From positions 1 through 50,083 of the forward strand of contig JAUNQN010000018.1 in the NCBI GenBank assembly GCA_030536145.1: a DNA stretch of 50,083 nucleotides. The letters are read 5' to 3'. Below the pieces are notes generated by a model. The model did not search any database. It saw only the letters and a list, made by a program, of their open reading frames with translations, and was not told the origin of the DNA. The position numbers and the translations under genes are program-made. Position 1 is the stretch's first letter, and each line of letters starts with the position of its first letter. This DNA is from Akkermansia sp. (GTDB lineage: Bacteria; Verrucomicrobiota; Verrucomicrobiia; Verrucomicrobiales; Akkermansiaceae). This document shows positions 26,794-34,884 of the stretch, one piece after another.

Positions 26794-27333
26794 ATGGATT
26801 TTCTTACCAGAAGCAAGCCCTCCGGTCAACCCCAATCTTCCGGACCCGCCCCGTACCGCGTGCTCTTTGTGTGCCTGGGGAACATTTGTCGCTCCCCTGC
26901 GGCGGAGATGGTATTCTGCCAGGCGCTGGAGCAGGCCGGGCTGCAGGGGCGCATCAGCTGTGATTCCTGCGGCACCGCCGCCTACCACGTGGGGCAGCAG
27001 CCGGACCGCCGCATGCTGGCCGCGCTGAAACGCGCCGGGGTGCCGTACAACGGCCACCGCGGCCGCCAGTTCTGCCGCGCGGATTTCGGGCGGTTCGACC
27101 TCATCATTCCGCAGGACGAGGAGAACCGCGGGGATATCCTGAGCCTGGCGCTGAATGATGCCCAGGCGGCCAAGGTGCAGCCCATGAGCAGGTGGTTTGG
27201 CCCCCGTTCCGCCTACGCAGAGGTGCCGGACCCGTACTACGGCCCGGATTCCGGGTTTGACGAGGTGGTGGAGCTGCTGCAGGATGCCGTCGCCAGGCTG
27301 CTGCAGGAGCTGAAAGGCAAAATTGGTGCGTGA
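26794..27333 (+). CDS. Low-molecular-weight protein tyrosine phosphatase
   Basis: 179 residues. A 20-residue Pro/Ser/Gln-rich N-terminal extension precedes the catalytic P-loop CLGNICR (Cys27, Arg33), with the general acid Asp146 in VPDPYYG. This is the ordinary LMW-PTP fold; bacterial members dephosphorylate tyrosine kinases of exopolysaccharide export or small-molecule esters. No tyrosine kinase is adjacent. The ATG shares a short divergent region with queE. Confidence 0.9.
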   Translation: MDFLTRSKPSGQPQSSGPAPYRVLFVCLGNICRSPAAEMVFCQALEQAGLQGRISCDSCGTAAYHVGQQPDRRMLAALKRAGVPYNGHRGRQFCRADFGRFDLIIPQDEENRGDILSLALNDAQAAKVQPMSRWFGPRSAYAEVPDPYYGPDSGFDEVVELLQDAVARLLQELKGKIGA

Positions 27334-27349
27334 AAAAGCCCGTTTCTCC

Positions 27350-27377
27350 TTGCATAATCCGCGCGGCGGGGTATAAT
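27350..27377 (+). promoter_or_regulatory. Promoter of the lipoprotein/hydrolase gene group
   Basis: TTGCAT, 16-base spacer, consensus TATAAT (27372-27377), 27 bases before the ATG at 27405. Confidence 0.8.
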
Positions 27378-27404
27378 GGCAGGGTACGGAATAGAATAGC
27401 AGCT

Positions 27405-27881
27405 ATGAAAAAGACTTCCCTGAGAGTAGTTTTGGCCGCGGCGGCCGCACTGGTGGTGGGCGCCTGCTCCCAGCCGAACGGCGCCCTGAGCCAGAGCGCC
27501 GTGAATGCCACGCTGAAGGCCCCCAAGCTGGCCGTGACCCCCTATGAGCCGGGTTGGCTGCAGGAGCCGTCGCAGCAGCACCTGGTGAGCGATTCCCAGC
27601 GTGTGGGCCTGCGCAAGCTGCTGAAGGATGCCAAGGTGCGCCGGATTCCGGATTCCATGTACCGCTCTGCGGAGGAGGGGAACCGCGGCGACAATTCCCA
27701 GCGCCTTTTCTACCTGTACGGCAGCAATGCCCAGTGCCTGGGCGCCCGTGTGGTGGAGCAGCGCGTGCTGCTGGACGACCTGGGGATGGACGAGCGCACG
27801 GAGTCTGCCCTGTACAATCTGCTGTATCCGCAGCTCAAGCTCCTGTTCCCTGAGCTGGCTGCGCCGCCCGTATACAGATGA
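27405..27881 (+). CDS. Predicted lipoprotein of unknown function
   Basis: 158 residues. Signal peptide with lipobox VVGAC (Cys near 22). The remainder (RVGLRKLLKDAKVRRIPDS, LFYLYGSNAQCLGARVV, LYNLLYPQLKLLF) matches no family I know. Its stop overlaps the next ATG by 4 bases (ATGA), so it is coupled to the hydrolase lipoprotein and probably works with it in the periplasm. Confidence 0.7.
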   Translation: MKKTSLRVVLAAAAALVVGACSQPNGALSQSAVNATLKAPKLAVTPYEPGWLQEPSQQHLVSDSQRVGLRKLLKDAKVRRIPDSMYRSAEEGNRGDNSQRLFYLYGSNAQCLGARVVEQRVLLDDLGMDERTESALYNLLYPQLKLLFPELAAPPVYR

Positions 27882-28666
27882 AGCGTTTCCTGCCCCTCCT
27901 GCTTCCGGCGGCGTGCCTGCTGCCCGGCTGTGCGCAGAAAGTTGCGCCCGGCATAGAGCCCGCACCTGCCCAGTCCTTCCTGGGCAGGCGGCACCAGCAG
28001 TTCCTGCCTGCTGAGCAGGCAGACCTGGCCGTGGTGTTTGTGGGCGGTTTCACGGAGCAGGTCATGACCCGCGTGCGCGGCCTGTACGAGACCATGCCGC
28101 CGCTGCCTGCGCCCGGTCGGCAGCTGCGCGCCTTCTATGCCTGGGATTCCGGCACGGGCTGCCTGCCTGCCCACAGCACTTGGCGCCTGCAGAAGGACCT
28201 GCGCGCCTTCATGCGCATTAATCCGCGCGCGGATATCGTGCTCATCGGCCACAGCTACGGCGGCTCTGCCGTGATGGATGCCCTGCGCCATGTGGCGGAT
28301 GAGCCGTTCCAGGGCCGCGTGCTGGTGGTGACCCTGGACCCCGTGAGCCGCCGCGCGCGCTCCCACCCGCGTGAGCGCGCCCCGCAGGTGAACGCCTGGG
28401 TGAACGTGTACGTGGCTCCCTACTGCGCCGTTACGGATGCCGTGGCCTGGGTGGGCGGCCCCTGGCGCCACTGCGAACAGGCAGATGCCAACCTGGTGTT
28501 CCCCGGCTACAAGAAGGATGCCAAGGGCCGCTGGTACAAGCATATCTACCCCGCTCCCCTGTTCATGGAAAAGCCCCCCGGCAGCACCATGGGCGCGTAT
28601 GACTTGCTGAAGGAGACCGCCCTGCAGATGCGCCTGGGAGACCCCGCACTCACCCGCAAGCCCTGA
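27878..28666 (+). CDS. Alpha/beta-hydrolase lipoprotein
   Basis: 262 residues. Lipoprotein signal (LLPGC, Cys near 18), then an alpha/beta-hydrolase fold: a first strand AVVFVGGFTEQ, the nucleophile elbow LIGHSYGGSAV (Ser near 126), and LVVTLDPVSRRAR with a candidate acid Asp. A short lid and no close family match; lipase/esterase-type activity is inferred. It lies in a tight cluster: 4-base overlap with the upstream lipoprotein, 2-base gap to the beta-helix protein. Confidence 0.75.
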   Translation: MKRFLPLLLPAACLLPGCAQKVAPGIEPAPAQSFLGRRHQQFLPAEQADLAVVFVGGFTEQVMTRVRGLYETMPPLPAPGRQLRAFYAWDSGTGCLPAHSTWRLQKDLRAFMRINPRADIVLIGHSYGGSAVMDALRHVADEPFQGRVLVVTLDPVSRRARSHPRERAPQVNAWVNVYVAPYCAVTDAVAWVGGPWRHCEQADANLVFPGYKKDAKGRWYKHIYPAPLFMEKPPGSTMGAYDLLKETALQMRLGDPALTRKP

Positions 28667-28668
28667 CC

Positions 28669-29235
28669 ATGGAACCTTGGAAACAGCTGGAGGCCGCCGC
28701 CGCCGCGCTCACCGCGCAGCAGCCGGAGATTCTGGGCACCGTGCACCCTCTGGCCTCCGTGCTGGGTTCCCTGCGCCTGGGGGAGGGCTCCGCCATCCTG
28801 CCCGGCACCGTGATAGAGGGGCACGTATCCATCGGCAGGAACTGCACCATAGGCCCCCATGCCTACCTGCGCGGCACCACCCTGGTGGAGGATGACTGCT
28901 ACATAGGCCATGCGGTGGAGGTGAAGAGCAGTATCATCCGCCGCGGTACCCGTGTGGCCCACCTGAGCTATGTGGGGGATTCCATCCTGGAGGAGGACGT
29001 GAACCTGGGCGGCGGCTGTATCTGCAGCAATTTCCGGCATGATGCCGGGCCTATCCGCATGCCCCACGCCGGGCAGCTGCAGGATACCGGGCGCAACAAG
29101 CTGGGCTGCGTCATCGGTGCCCACTCCCGCATAGGCTGCAACTGCACCATCCTCCCCGGCCGCGTGCTCCCGCCCCACTCCCGCACCGCCCCGGGCACGG
29201 TCGTCTCCCGCCCGGGGAAGGACTGCATGGGCTGA
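28669..29235 (+). CDS. Left-handed beta-helix (hexapeptide) protein
   Basis: 188 residues with at least eight hexapeptide turns (ILPGTVIEGHVSIGRNCTIG, AYLRGTTLVEDDCYIG, AVEVKSSIIRRG, NKLGCVIGAHSRIG, CTILPGRVLP). This resembles the C-terminal acetyltransferase part of GlmU and related sugar-nucleotide acyltransferases, but the uridylyltransferase domain is absent. Histidines in AHLSYVGD are placed as in GlmU-type acceptor sites. The donor and acceptor are unknown. Last gene of the 27.4-29.2 kb cluster. Confidence 0.75.
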   Translation: MEPWKQLEAAAAALTAQQPEILGTVHPLASVLGSLRLGEGSAILPGTVIEGHVSIGRNCTIGPHAYLRGTTLVEDDCYIGHAVEVKSSIIRRGTRVAHLSYVGDSILEEDVNLGGGCICSNFRHDAGPIRMPHAGQLQDTGRNKLGCVIGAHSRIGCNCTILPGRVLPPHSRTAPGTVVSRPGKDCMG

Positions 29236-29401
29236 TGCTTGCAGGGGCGGTGGGGCCTTGCTCCATATCGCGGCTGGGAACCGCCTCCTTTCCTGTCTCC
29301 GGGTGCCGCTGACACATTGAATTTGCCCCTCCGCGCGCTTTTTGCTTGTCGGACAGGGCGGATTGCGGTATAGATGGAACTACCTGTCCATACATACCGC
29401 C
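29236..29401. other. Intergenic region before PEP-CTERM gene B
   Basis: No gene. It contains the promoter at 29346-29374. No convincing terminator was found for the upstream gene cluster. Confidence 0.5.
29346..29374 (+). promoter_or_regulatory. Promoter of PEP-CTERM gene B
   Basis: TTGTCG, 17-base spacer, TATAGA (29369-29374), 27 bases before the ATG. Confidence 0.7.
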
Positions 29402-31756
29402 ATGAAACGCGCTCTCTCCCTGCTCCTGCTGCTCCCGTCCCTGACGCATGCCGCAACCCAGACATACTTTTTGCCTGGTGTCTCCGAGGAATCAGGGTGG
29501 TATGATGTCTCCAAGCACAATGTCACTTTCAACGGCCCGGATGATTCCCAGATGTGCGCTTCCGTGGCCGCATCCAACATGATGGCCTACTGGCTGGATT
29601 CCCATAAGGATGAAAACGGCCAGTGGGTGGAGACCAAGTGGGGCAGCAGCGCCGAGGAAATCTACGAAAACATCTACAAGGCCAACGGCAATCAGCCCTA
29701 CCTGATCTGGCAGGTGCTCAATACCCTCACCGATACCGACCTGGCGGCCAGGCCCGCGGCTGCGTACTTTGACACCCGGCTGACCAACAAGGTGGATATC
29801 ACCCCGGACGGTGGTTTCACCGGCTCGCTCTACTCTATGATGAAGCTGGAGGATGCCTTCGAGTGGGGTATCTCCAACGGGGCCCCCATGGGCTTGTCCA
29901 TCATGAACATGGGTTCCGGCGCCGCGCACGCCCTGACCGTATGGGGCATCGGGTATGAGGTGTACACCTACGGCGACAGGAGCTCCCGTGAGCTCAGGTA
30001 CCTGTACTACACCAATTCCGACAACGGCTACAAGCTCCAGAAGGGCCTGCTGGGCGCCGAACCCGAGCCCGTGGGCGATACCTTTGCCACCTCCTACACC
30101 CTGACCTACCAGGAAGGCGACGACACCCGCTCATGGCGTATCGCCTCCGTCGATTTCCTGCTGGACCCCTTCGCCATCCCCTCAAAGGTGGACGTGAAGG
30201 ACGACCACAAGTACACCCTTTCCGGCGGCCAGTCCGGTGAACTCTTTACGGGCGGTGCCCACGCAGATGCCACCTCCTTCGACATGGAGGCCAATAGCAA
30301 TATCCGCATCGGCAGCGGCATGGTGCTGGACAGCCAGCGCCTGCGCAGCGAAAATGATTCCACCGCCACCCTGAGCGGAACCGGCACCTATGTGGCGCAC
30401 GATTTCAACCTGGGCAAGGCCAAGCTCGGCGATGACTGGCGCGGCACCGTGCAGCTCACCGGCTACGCCAAGAACCTGACCGCCCAGTCCATCAACAACA
30501 TGAGCCTGCAGAGCTCCATGGTGGAGCTCAAGGGTGCCAGTACGGGCGACCTGGAGGGCGGCAGCGTCACCATCACCGCCAATATCACGCTTACCAACGG
30601 TGCCATAGACTCCGATGAGGCCGGCCTGCAGCTCCGCGCCCTCTATGGAGACAAGACCATGGCTTTCAACGGCATTGTGAGCGGCAGCGGAGACCTGATG
30701 CTGGGCAACTGGGACCGCGACGAGACCAACGCCCGCATCTCCTGCTCCTTCTCCAACGACGTGTCGCGCTGGAACGGCTCCTTTGTCTCAAAAATCAAGA
30801 ACGGCGGTTCCATGGATGTAAGCTTTGCAACCGGCGGCATCGTCAGCGCCGATATCGTGAACGCTGAAGAGGGGACCCTCCGTGTCCACCTCGGTAAGAA
30901 CACCATCATGAACGGCAACATTTCCGCCACCGGCAAGGGCAGCGTCGAGGTTTCCGCTGAAAATGGCGTGTCTATCATCGGCAGCGTGGCGGCAGACACG
31001 CTGCAACTCAACGGCAAGGTGTTCCTGGCCGGCCAGGAGGCACCAGCCCCCGCAACAGGGCCGGAAAACCGCCAGGCCGGCATGCCGTCGCTGAAACTGG
31101 CTGCGGCGGTAGATGAAAAGGCAACCGCGCCCAAGCCCATGAAAATCGTGTTCGGCAAGGGCAGCCAGCTGGTGGTGAACGGCGACTACGACACCACCAA
31201 CCTCTCCATCACCCTGAGCGAGGATTACGTCAAGGCCCTGGGCAACCATACGGCCAAGCTCATCTCCGCCCGCGACAACACCGCCGGGTGGGAACAGCTG
31301 CTCAAGGCTCCCGACGGGTTCACGCTGGAGCAGGACGGCGAGGGCAACATCTTCTTGGTGGGTACAGAGGAAGACCTGGACCTGGAAGTGGGCTTCGCCG
31401 GGCTGGAGGGAAACGTGCTCACCCTGACCCCTGCCGGGCAGGATATCTCTGAACTCTCCCTGCAGAACCTCGCCAACATCAACGTCCATCTCTCTGATGA
31501 GGCCATCGCGGCCTTGGCGGAAAGCGAGGCCGACCTCTCCAAGAACGTGTGGGTCAACATCGGCGGCAACACCCGCTTGGGCAACCTCACGTTCCTCAAG
31601 GCCGGGGCCGCTGCATACGGGGGTGACAATCAGGGCCAGTACAGCCTTGCCACCCTCACCGGCAAGTCCGGCAACGGCACCGTCCCGGAGCCCGCCACGG
31701 GCACCCTCTCCCTCTTCTCCCTGGCAGGGCTCATGGCTCGCCGCCGCAGGAAGTGA
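29402..31756 (+). CDS. PEP-CTERM protein B with an IdeS/Mac-like cysteine protease head
   Basis: 784-residue exported protein: signal peptide (to about 17), protease-like head (about 20-280), Gly/Asn/Thr-rich repetitive beta region (about 290-750) and the tail VPEPATGTLSLFSLAG plus an Arg-rich end. The head matches IdeS (C66, streptococcal IgG protease) at each key place: SGWYDVSK before the nucleophile (Lys38), NGPDDSQMCASVAASNMM (Cys52), AHALTVWGIGYE (His176) and YYTNSDN, where IdeS has TDSD, so Asn205 replaces the catalytic Asp. Papain-type enzymes work with Asn, so activity is possible. The substrate is unknown; immunoglobulin cleavage must not be assumed. A terminator follows. Confidence 0.78.
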   Translation: MKRALSLLLLLPSLTHAATQTYFLPGVSEESGWYDVSKHNVTFNGPDDSQMCASVAASNMMAYWLDSHKDENGQWVETKWGSSAEEIYENIYKANGNQPYLIWQVLNTLTDTDLAARPAAAYFDTRLTNKVDITPDGGFTGSLYSMMKLEDAFEWGISNGAPMGLSIMNMGSGAAHALTVWGIGYEVYTYGDRSSRELRYLYYTNSDNGYKLQKGLLGAEPEPVGDTFATSYTLTYQEGDDTRSWRIASVDFLLDPFAIPSKVDVKDDHKYTLSGGQSGELFTGGAHADATSFDMEANSNIRIGSGMVLDSQRLRSENDSTATLSGTGTYVAHDFNLGKAKLGDDWRGTVQLTGYAKNLTAQSINNMSLQSSMVELKGASTGDLEGGSVTITANITLTNGAIDSDEAGLQLRALYGDKTMAFNGIVSGSGDLMLGNWDRDETNARISCSFSNDVSRWNGSFVSKIKNGGSMDVSFATGGIVSADIVNAEEGTLRVHLGKNTIMNGNISATGKGSVEVSAENGVSIIGSVAADTLQLNGKVFLAGQEAPAPATGPENRQAGMPSLKLAAAVDEKATAPKPMKIVFGKGSQLVVNGDYDTTNLSITLSEDYVKALGNHTAKLISARDNTAGWEQLLKAPDGFTLEQDGEGNIFLVGTEEDLDLEVGFAGLEGNVLTLTPAGQDISELSLQNLANINVHLSDEAIAALAESEADLSKNVWVNIGGNTRLGNLTFLKAGAAAYGGDNQGQYSLATLTGKSGNGTVPEPATGTLSLFSLAGLMARRRRK

Positions 31757-31790
31757 GGCGCCGTTCCCTCTCTCATATCCGCATGCAGGA

Positions 31791-31823
31791 CAGGCCCGGC
31801 CATAAGCCGGGCCTGCTCCGTTA
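31791..31823 (+). terminator. Terminator of PEP-CTERM gene B
   Basis: Perfect 10-bp stem CAGGCCCGGC/GCCGGGCCTG with a CATAA loop, then CTCCGTTATT. Confidence 0.75.
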
Positions 31824-31939
31824 TTGCCCTCGGCACACGAGAAGGAAAATTGTGAAAATATTCAAATATATGAAACGAGCCTGCCATGCCTGCGCCTTCA
31901 TCTTTTCAAATGCTGTATGCGGTCATGAGGTCACAATAG

Positions 31940-31962
31940 TTTGTATATCGACATAATACAAA
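31940..31962 (+). promoter_or_regulatory. Inverted repeat, possible operator
   Basis: TTTGTAT, 9-base centre, ATACAAA: a perfect 7-bp dyad about 110 bases upstream of the promoter of gene C. A protein-binding role is inference. Confidence 0.35.
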
Positions 31963-32048
31963 AACCGCCTCTCCTAACCGGAACCATAGCCGGTGCATGG
32001 GTGCAAGCTGCAATGGTGCAGAAAAACAAGGACTTGCGTATTTCTGCC

Positions 32049-32077
32049 TTGCTACAGCATTCCAAATGCTGTATACA
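32049..32077 (+). promoter_or_regulatory. Promoter of PEP-CTERM gene C
   Basis: TTGCTA, 17-base spacer, TATACA (32072-32077); 65 bases to the ATG. Confidence 0.65.
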
Positions 32078-32142
32078 TGGTGCATACACCGAGGCTTGCC
32101 TTGACTCGCCCCAAAAACGAAAGACAAACTGAAAACACTTAC

Positions 32143-34137
32143 ATGAAAAAGCCCCTGCCGCTTCTTGCCCTGACCACCGCACTGATGGCCACCACTTCTG
32201 CGTATGAAACTGGAACATACTGGGTGCAGGGGGTATGGAACCAGGAGACTCAAAAGGCAGATGGATGGTTCGATGCCGAAAAGGATACGAAGGGCGGAAC
32301 CGGGAACAGGGCGGATGGTGAACTGTGCTGGGCGGCATCCAGCAGCAACCTGATTGCATGGTGGCAGAAACAGCAGGACTATGTGCCCGAGAGGACTCCG
32401 CCCACGGAGCTCAATGACATTTGGAACCAGTACAGGGATACTTGGCTGAACGTTGGCGGACACACTGAGCTGGGGATCCACTGGTGGCTGGACGGCTCAT
32501 ACGAGGATAGGCTGATGCGCCCCAACGGGCATCCCGAAAACGGGGGCTATTATGCCGGCTCCCTGTCATATCCGCGTGTAGAAAGGGCAGACCTGCAGAA
32601 AATTGAGGCATCCAGCTTCAAGAATGATGTACACTCCATGAGCGAGGCGCTAGTCGGCTACATTACAAGCGGATATGGCGTGGAGCTTACATGGGCTGTT
32701 CCCGACTGGGACAACGATGGCTACACGAACGGGCACTCTGTCACTCTTTGGGGGGTGGATTACAACGATACGCTGGGGCGCATCATCAACTTTTACATTA
32801 CGGATTCAGATGACTACCAGCTCAACACCCTGACGAAGGTCCAGGTCAACGTGGGGACGGATATAGAAGGAACCACAACGCTGACAAGGACTAAGAACGG
32901 GGGCGTGTATACGGCCTATTCCTTTACCGTGTTGAATTCAAGGCTGGGCAACGATATCCACTACTTTAACACGCTTGATACAGCAACGAACAATATCATC
33001 CTGAAGCAGGCCGTCGATGACGAGGGCTTCAAGCTCACCTCCGACATTCAGGAGGTGAAAGACATAGTATTCGATGGAAGCCGCGGAACGCAAAGCCGTC
33101 TGCTGACTGTGGAGGGAGAGCATACTGCCGAGAAGCTCTGCATGAATGGCAGCGGTACGAACACAATCAACGTGACAGAGGGTTCCAAGCTGACAGTAGA
33201 CCAGATAAGTGGCGGACAGAAGCTGACCAAGGCCGGTGCCGGTGCGCTGGAGATTCAAGGAGGTGCGGCACCCGGTGGTTTGCATATCCTGGATGGAGAT
33301 GTCGTCAACAACGGCTCTTTGGGAGAGGTGACGATGAGTGGCGGCTACCTTGTGAACGGGGGTACTACCGGGGACATTACTATCAATGAGGGCGGTACGG
33401 CGGAAATGGTACGTACCGGTGCCAATAAGGATGGAAAGGCATTCACCCTGTGCAAAATCGAGGACGGTGGCGTGTTGAAAGGCAGCGGCAGCTTTGGCAA
33501 GGTGGTGCTGGACCACGGCGGCACGTTGGTGGTGGGCAACTCCCCCGGCTTGCAGACGTATGCCGATGAGCTGATAATCAATGGCGGCAAGCTGGTGTTC
33601 AGCATAGATGACGCCCTGAGGGGCTGGCAGGATGCTGCTTCTGCAACGGTTAACGGGTGGGGGTCCGGGACCTATTCTGTCATCGACATGCTGAATGCCG
33701 GTCTCACATTCAACCCGGATGAAATAGTATTTGCCTTGGGCAAGACGATTTTGGAACGCAGTGCGAACGTGAAGGATTTGGCAGATGCTGTTGATACCAC
33801 ATTCTCCATCACCCTTTCCAGGGTGGCGTTTGTGGATGGACTGAACATGATGAGCGACCTCTTGAAATACGGCAACGAATCGGTTTTGGATCAATTGGCA
33901 CAGCGCACGACCTTTATCCTGAGTGAGGAAGAAGAGACTTTGTTAACAGAGGGAATCACCGGTGCTGTTACCCCCTCTCGCATCCGCTACTATACCAGCG
34001 GCAACACCCTGTACATGGAGGCAGGGCTGAACGTCATGCTGGCAAAGGCTGCAAATGACAACGTCCCGGAGCCGGCTACGGGTACCCTTTCCCTGCTGGC
34101 TCTGGCTGGGCTCTGCGCCCGCCGCCGCCGTAAATAA
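32143..34137 (+). CDS. PEP-CTERM protein C with an IdeS/Mac-like cysteine protease head, triad intact
   Basis: 664-residue exported protein: signal peptide (to about 20), protease-like head (about 22-290), a beta-rich passenger with TVEGEHTAEKL and LEIQGGAAPGGL repeats resembling autotransporter-associated beta strands, and the tail VPEPATGTLSLLALAG plus an Arg-rich end. In the head, DGWFDAEKD supplies the conserved Lys47, GELCWAASSSNLIAWW the nucleophile Cys62, NGHSVTLWGVDY His198, and YITDSDDY Asp221, the IdeS order Cys-His-Asp. It is AT-richer than its neighbours. It lies 386 bases behind gene B, with its own promoter. Protease activity is inferred; the target is unknown. Confidence 0.8.
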   Translation: MKKPLPLLALTTALMATTSAYETGTYWVQGVWNQETQKADGWFDAEKDTKGGTGNRADGELCWAASSSNLIAWWQKQQDYVPERTPPTELNDIWNQYRDTWLNVGGHTELGIHWWLDGSYEDRLMRPNGHPENGGYYAGSLSYPRVERADLQKIEASSFKNDVHSMSEALVGYITSGYGVELTWAVPDWDNDGYTNGHSVTLWGVDYNDTLGRIINFYITDSDDYQLNTLTKVQVNVGTDIEGTTTLTRTKNGGVYTAYSFTVLNSRLGNDIHYFNTLDTATNNIILKQAVDDEGFKLTSDIQEVKDIVFDGSRGTQSRLLTVEGEHTAEKLCMNGSGTNTINVTEGSKLTVDQISGGQKLTKAGAGALEIQGGAAPGGLHILDGDVVNNGSLGEVTMSGGYLVNGGTTGDITINEGGTAEMVRTGANKDGKAFTLCKIEDGGVLKGSGSFGKVVLDHGGTLVVGNSPGLQTYADELIINGGKLVFSIDDALRGWQDAASATVNGWGSGTYSVIDMLNAGLTFNPDEIVFALGKTILERSANVKDLADAVDTTFSITLSRVAFVDGLNMMSDLLKYGNESVLDQLAQRTTFILSEEEETLLTEGITGAVTPSRIRYYTSGNTLYMEAGLNVMLAKAANDNVPEPATGTLSLLALAGLCARRRRK

Positions 34138-34158
34138 CCCTTGTGTGCAAGGTCACAG

Positions 34159-34186
34159 GCCCCATCCGCCCGGCGGGTGGGGCTTT
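34159..34186 (+). terminator. Terminator of PEP-CTERM gene C
   Basis: GCCCCATCCGCC pairs with GGCGGGTGGGGC (one wobble), followed by TTTCTTGTCTTTT. Confidence 0.75.
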
Positions 34187-34271
34187 CTTGTCTTTTGCCG
34201 GGATGGGCCCAGAACCCTTTTGGCCGGTCATGGGGGGGCTTCCGCAGCGTGCGTGGCGGTAGCGAAACAAA

Positions 34272-34302
34272 GCGGCCCGGTTCCAAGGGAACCGGGCCGC
34301 TT
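34272..34302 (-). terminator. Terminator of tRNA-Leu(CAG) copy 1
   Basis: Perfect 13-bp stem GCGGCCCGGTTCC/GGAACCGGGCCGC with a 3-base loop; on the minus strand TTTGTTTC follows. Confidence 0.85.
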
Positions 34303-34306
34303 CCTA

Positions 34307-34388
34307 TACGCACGAGAAGACTCGAACTTCCACGATGTTACTCACTAGAACCTGAAACTAGCGCGTCTACCAATTCCGCCACGTGCGC
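34307..34388 (-). tRNA. tRNA-Leu (CAG), copy 1
   Basis: 82-nt class II tRNA, no encoded CCA. Acceptor GCGCACG pairs with CGTGCGT (G1-U72 wobble). D-arm GCG/CGC; anticodon loop TTCAGGT gives CAG; the top of the anticodon stem has a T-T mismatch. Long variable arm; T-loop TTCGAGT. Own promoter and terminator. Confidence 0.92.
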
Positions 34389-34426
34389 ATTTGTGGTGCT
34401 TAATCCTGTCGGATTGGTGCGAGGAC

Positions 34427-34455
34427 ATTAAACCATATTCCGGGGCGGGATGCAA
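34427..34455 (-). promoter_or_regulatory. Promoter of tRNA-Leu(CAG) copy 1
   Basis: Minus strand TTGCAT (34455-34450), 17-base spacer, TTTAAT (34432-34427). Confidence 0.78.
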
Positions 34456-34512
34456 GCCTTATTTTGAAAACAAATTGTCATACTGCGGGTGATGGGGTGA
34501 TGGGTGGAGCGG

Positions 34513-34545
34513 TAATGCAGGAAACCACCCCGCCGCAGGCGGGGT
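34513..34545. repeat. Dispersed hairpin segment (second copy of the 4702 motif)
   Basis: TAATGCAG, a few bases, ACCACCCCGC, short loop, GCGGGGT: the same order as at 4702-4733. Both are intergenic and fold into a GC hairpin. It could be a REP-like element or unrelated terminators of similar composition. Confidence 0.4.
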
Positions 34546-34601
34546 GCCCGGCAGGGCAGTACCACCGTGGACAATCCCTGCGGCGCGGGGGAGGGAAAGG
34601 A

Positions 34602-34632
34602 AAAGAGCATCAGGCGGGGCCTGATGCTCTTT
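34602..34632 (-). terminator. Terminator of tRNA-Leu(CAG) copy 2
   Basis: Perfect 13-bp stem AAAGAGCATCAGG/CCTGATGCTCTTT with a 5-base loop. Confidence 0.8.
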
Positions 34633-34635
34633 CTA

Positions 34636-34717
34636 TACGCACGAGAAGACTCGAACTTCCACGATGTTACTCACTAGAACCTGAAACTAGCGCGTCTACC
34701 AATTCCGCCACGTGCGC
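34636..34717 (-). tRNA. tRNA-Leu (CAG), copy 2
   Basis: Identical to copy 1 over all 82 bases, including the G1-U72 pair and the T-T mismatch. The 5' flank is also conserved for about 35 bases (ACCAATCC, ACAGGAT, AAGCACCACAAAT), so the duplicated unit includes the leader. Confidence 0.92.
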
Positions 34718-34755
34718 ATTTGTGGTGCTTCATCCTGTTGGATTGGTGCGCCGCA

Positions 34756-34784
34756 ATTAAACCATGTTCTGCGCCGCATTGCAA
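34756..34784 (-). promoter_or_regulatory. Promoter of tRNA-Leu(CAG) copy 2
   Basis: Minus strand TTGCAA (34784-34779), 17-base spacer, TTTAAT (34761-34756). Confidence 0.78.
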
Positions 34785-34827
34785 GCCTTTTTTTGCGTTT
34801 TTGCAAAAAAACTTGGCAGGGGGCAAA

Positions 34828-34852
34828 AAAGGCAGCCGGGTAGGCTGCCTTT
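34828..34852 (-). terminator. Terminator of infA
   Basis: Stem AAAGGCAGCC/GGCTGCCTTT with a 5-base loop, followed by TTT on the minus strand. Confidence 0.85.
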
Positions 34853-34884
34853 GGGAGAGTGGTAAATGTTTGCCGGAGAGTGAC

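Larger units (their letters stand above)
31824..32142 (+). other. AT-rich upstream region of PEP-CTERM gene C
   Basis: No gene seen. It is distinctly AT-rich. It contains a 12-base repeat CAAATGCTGTAT at 31907 and 32063 (the second runs into the -10 box), an inverted repeat at 31940-31962, and the promoter at 32049-32077 with a leader near 60 bases. This looks like a regulated or imported promoter region. Confidence 0.5.
34389..34601. other. Spacer between the two tRNA-Leu units
   Basis: No gene. It holds the promoter of copy 1 and a segment at 34513-34545 (TAATGCAG, ACCACCCCGC, GCGGGGT) similar to one at 4702-4738. Confidence 0.5.

Noticed and set aside
34513..34600. Third tRNA or gene between the two tRNA-Leu units
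   Set aside because: No cloverleaf or coding frame; only a hairpin segment and the next terminator.
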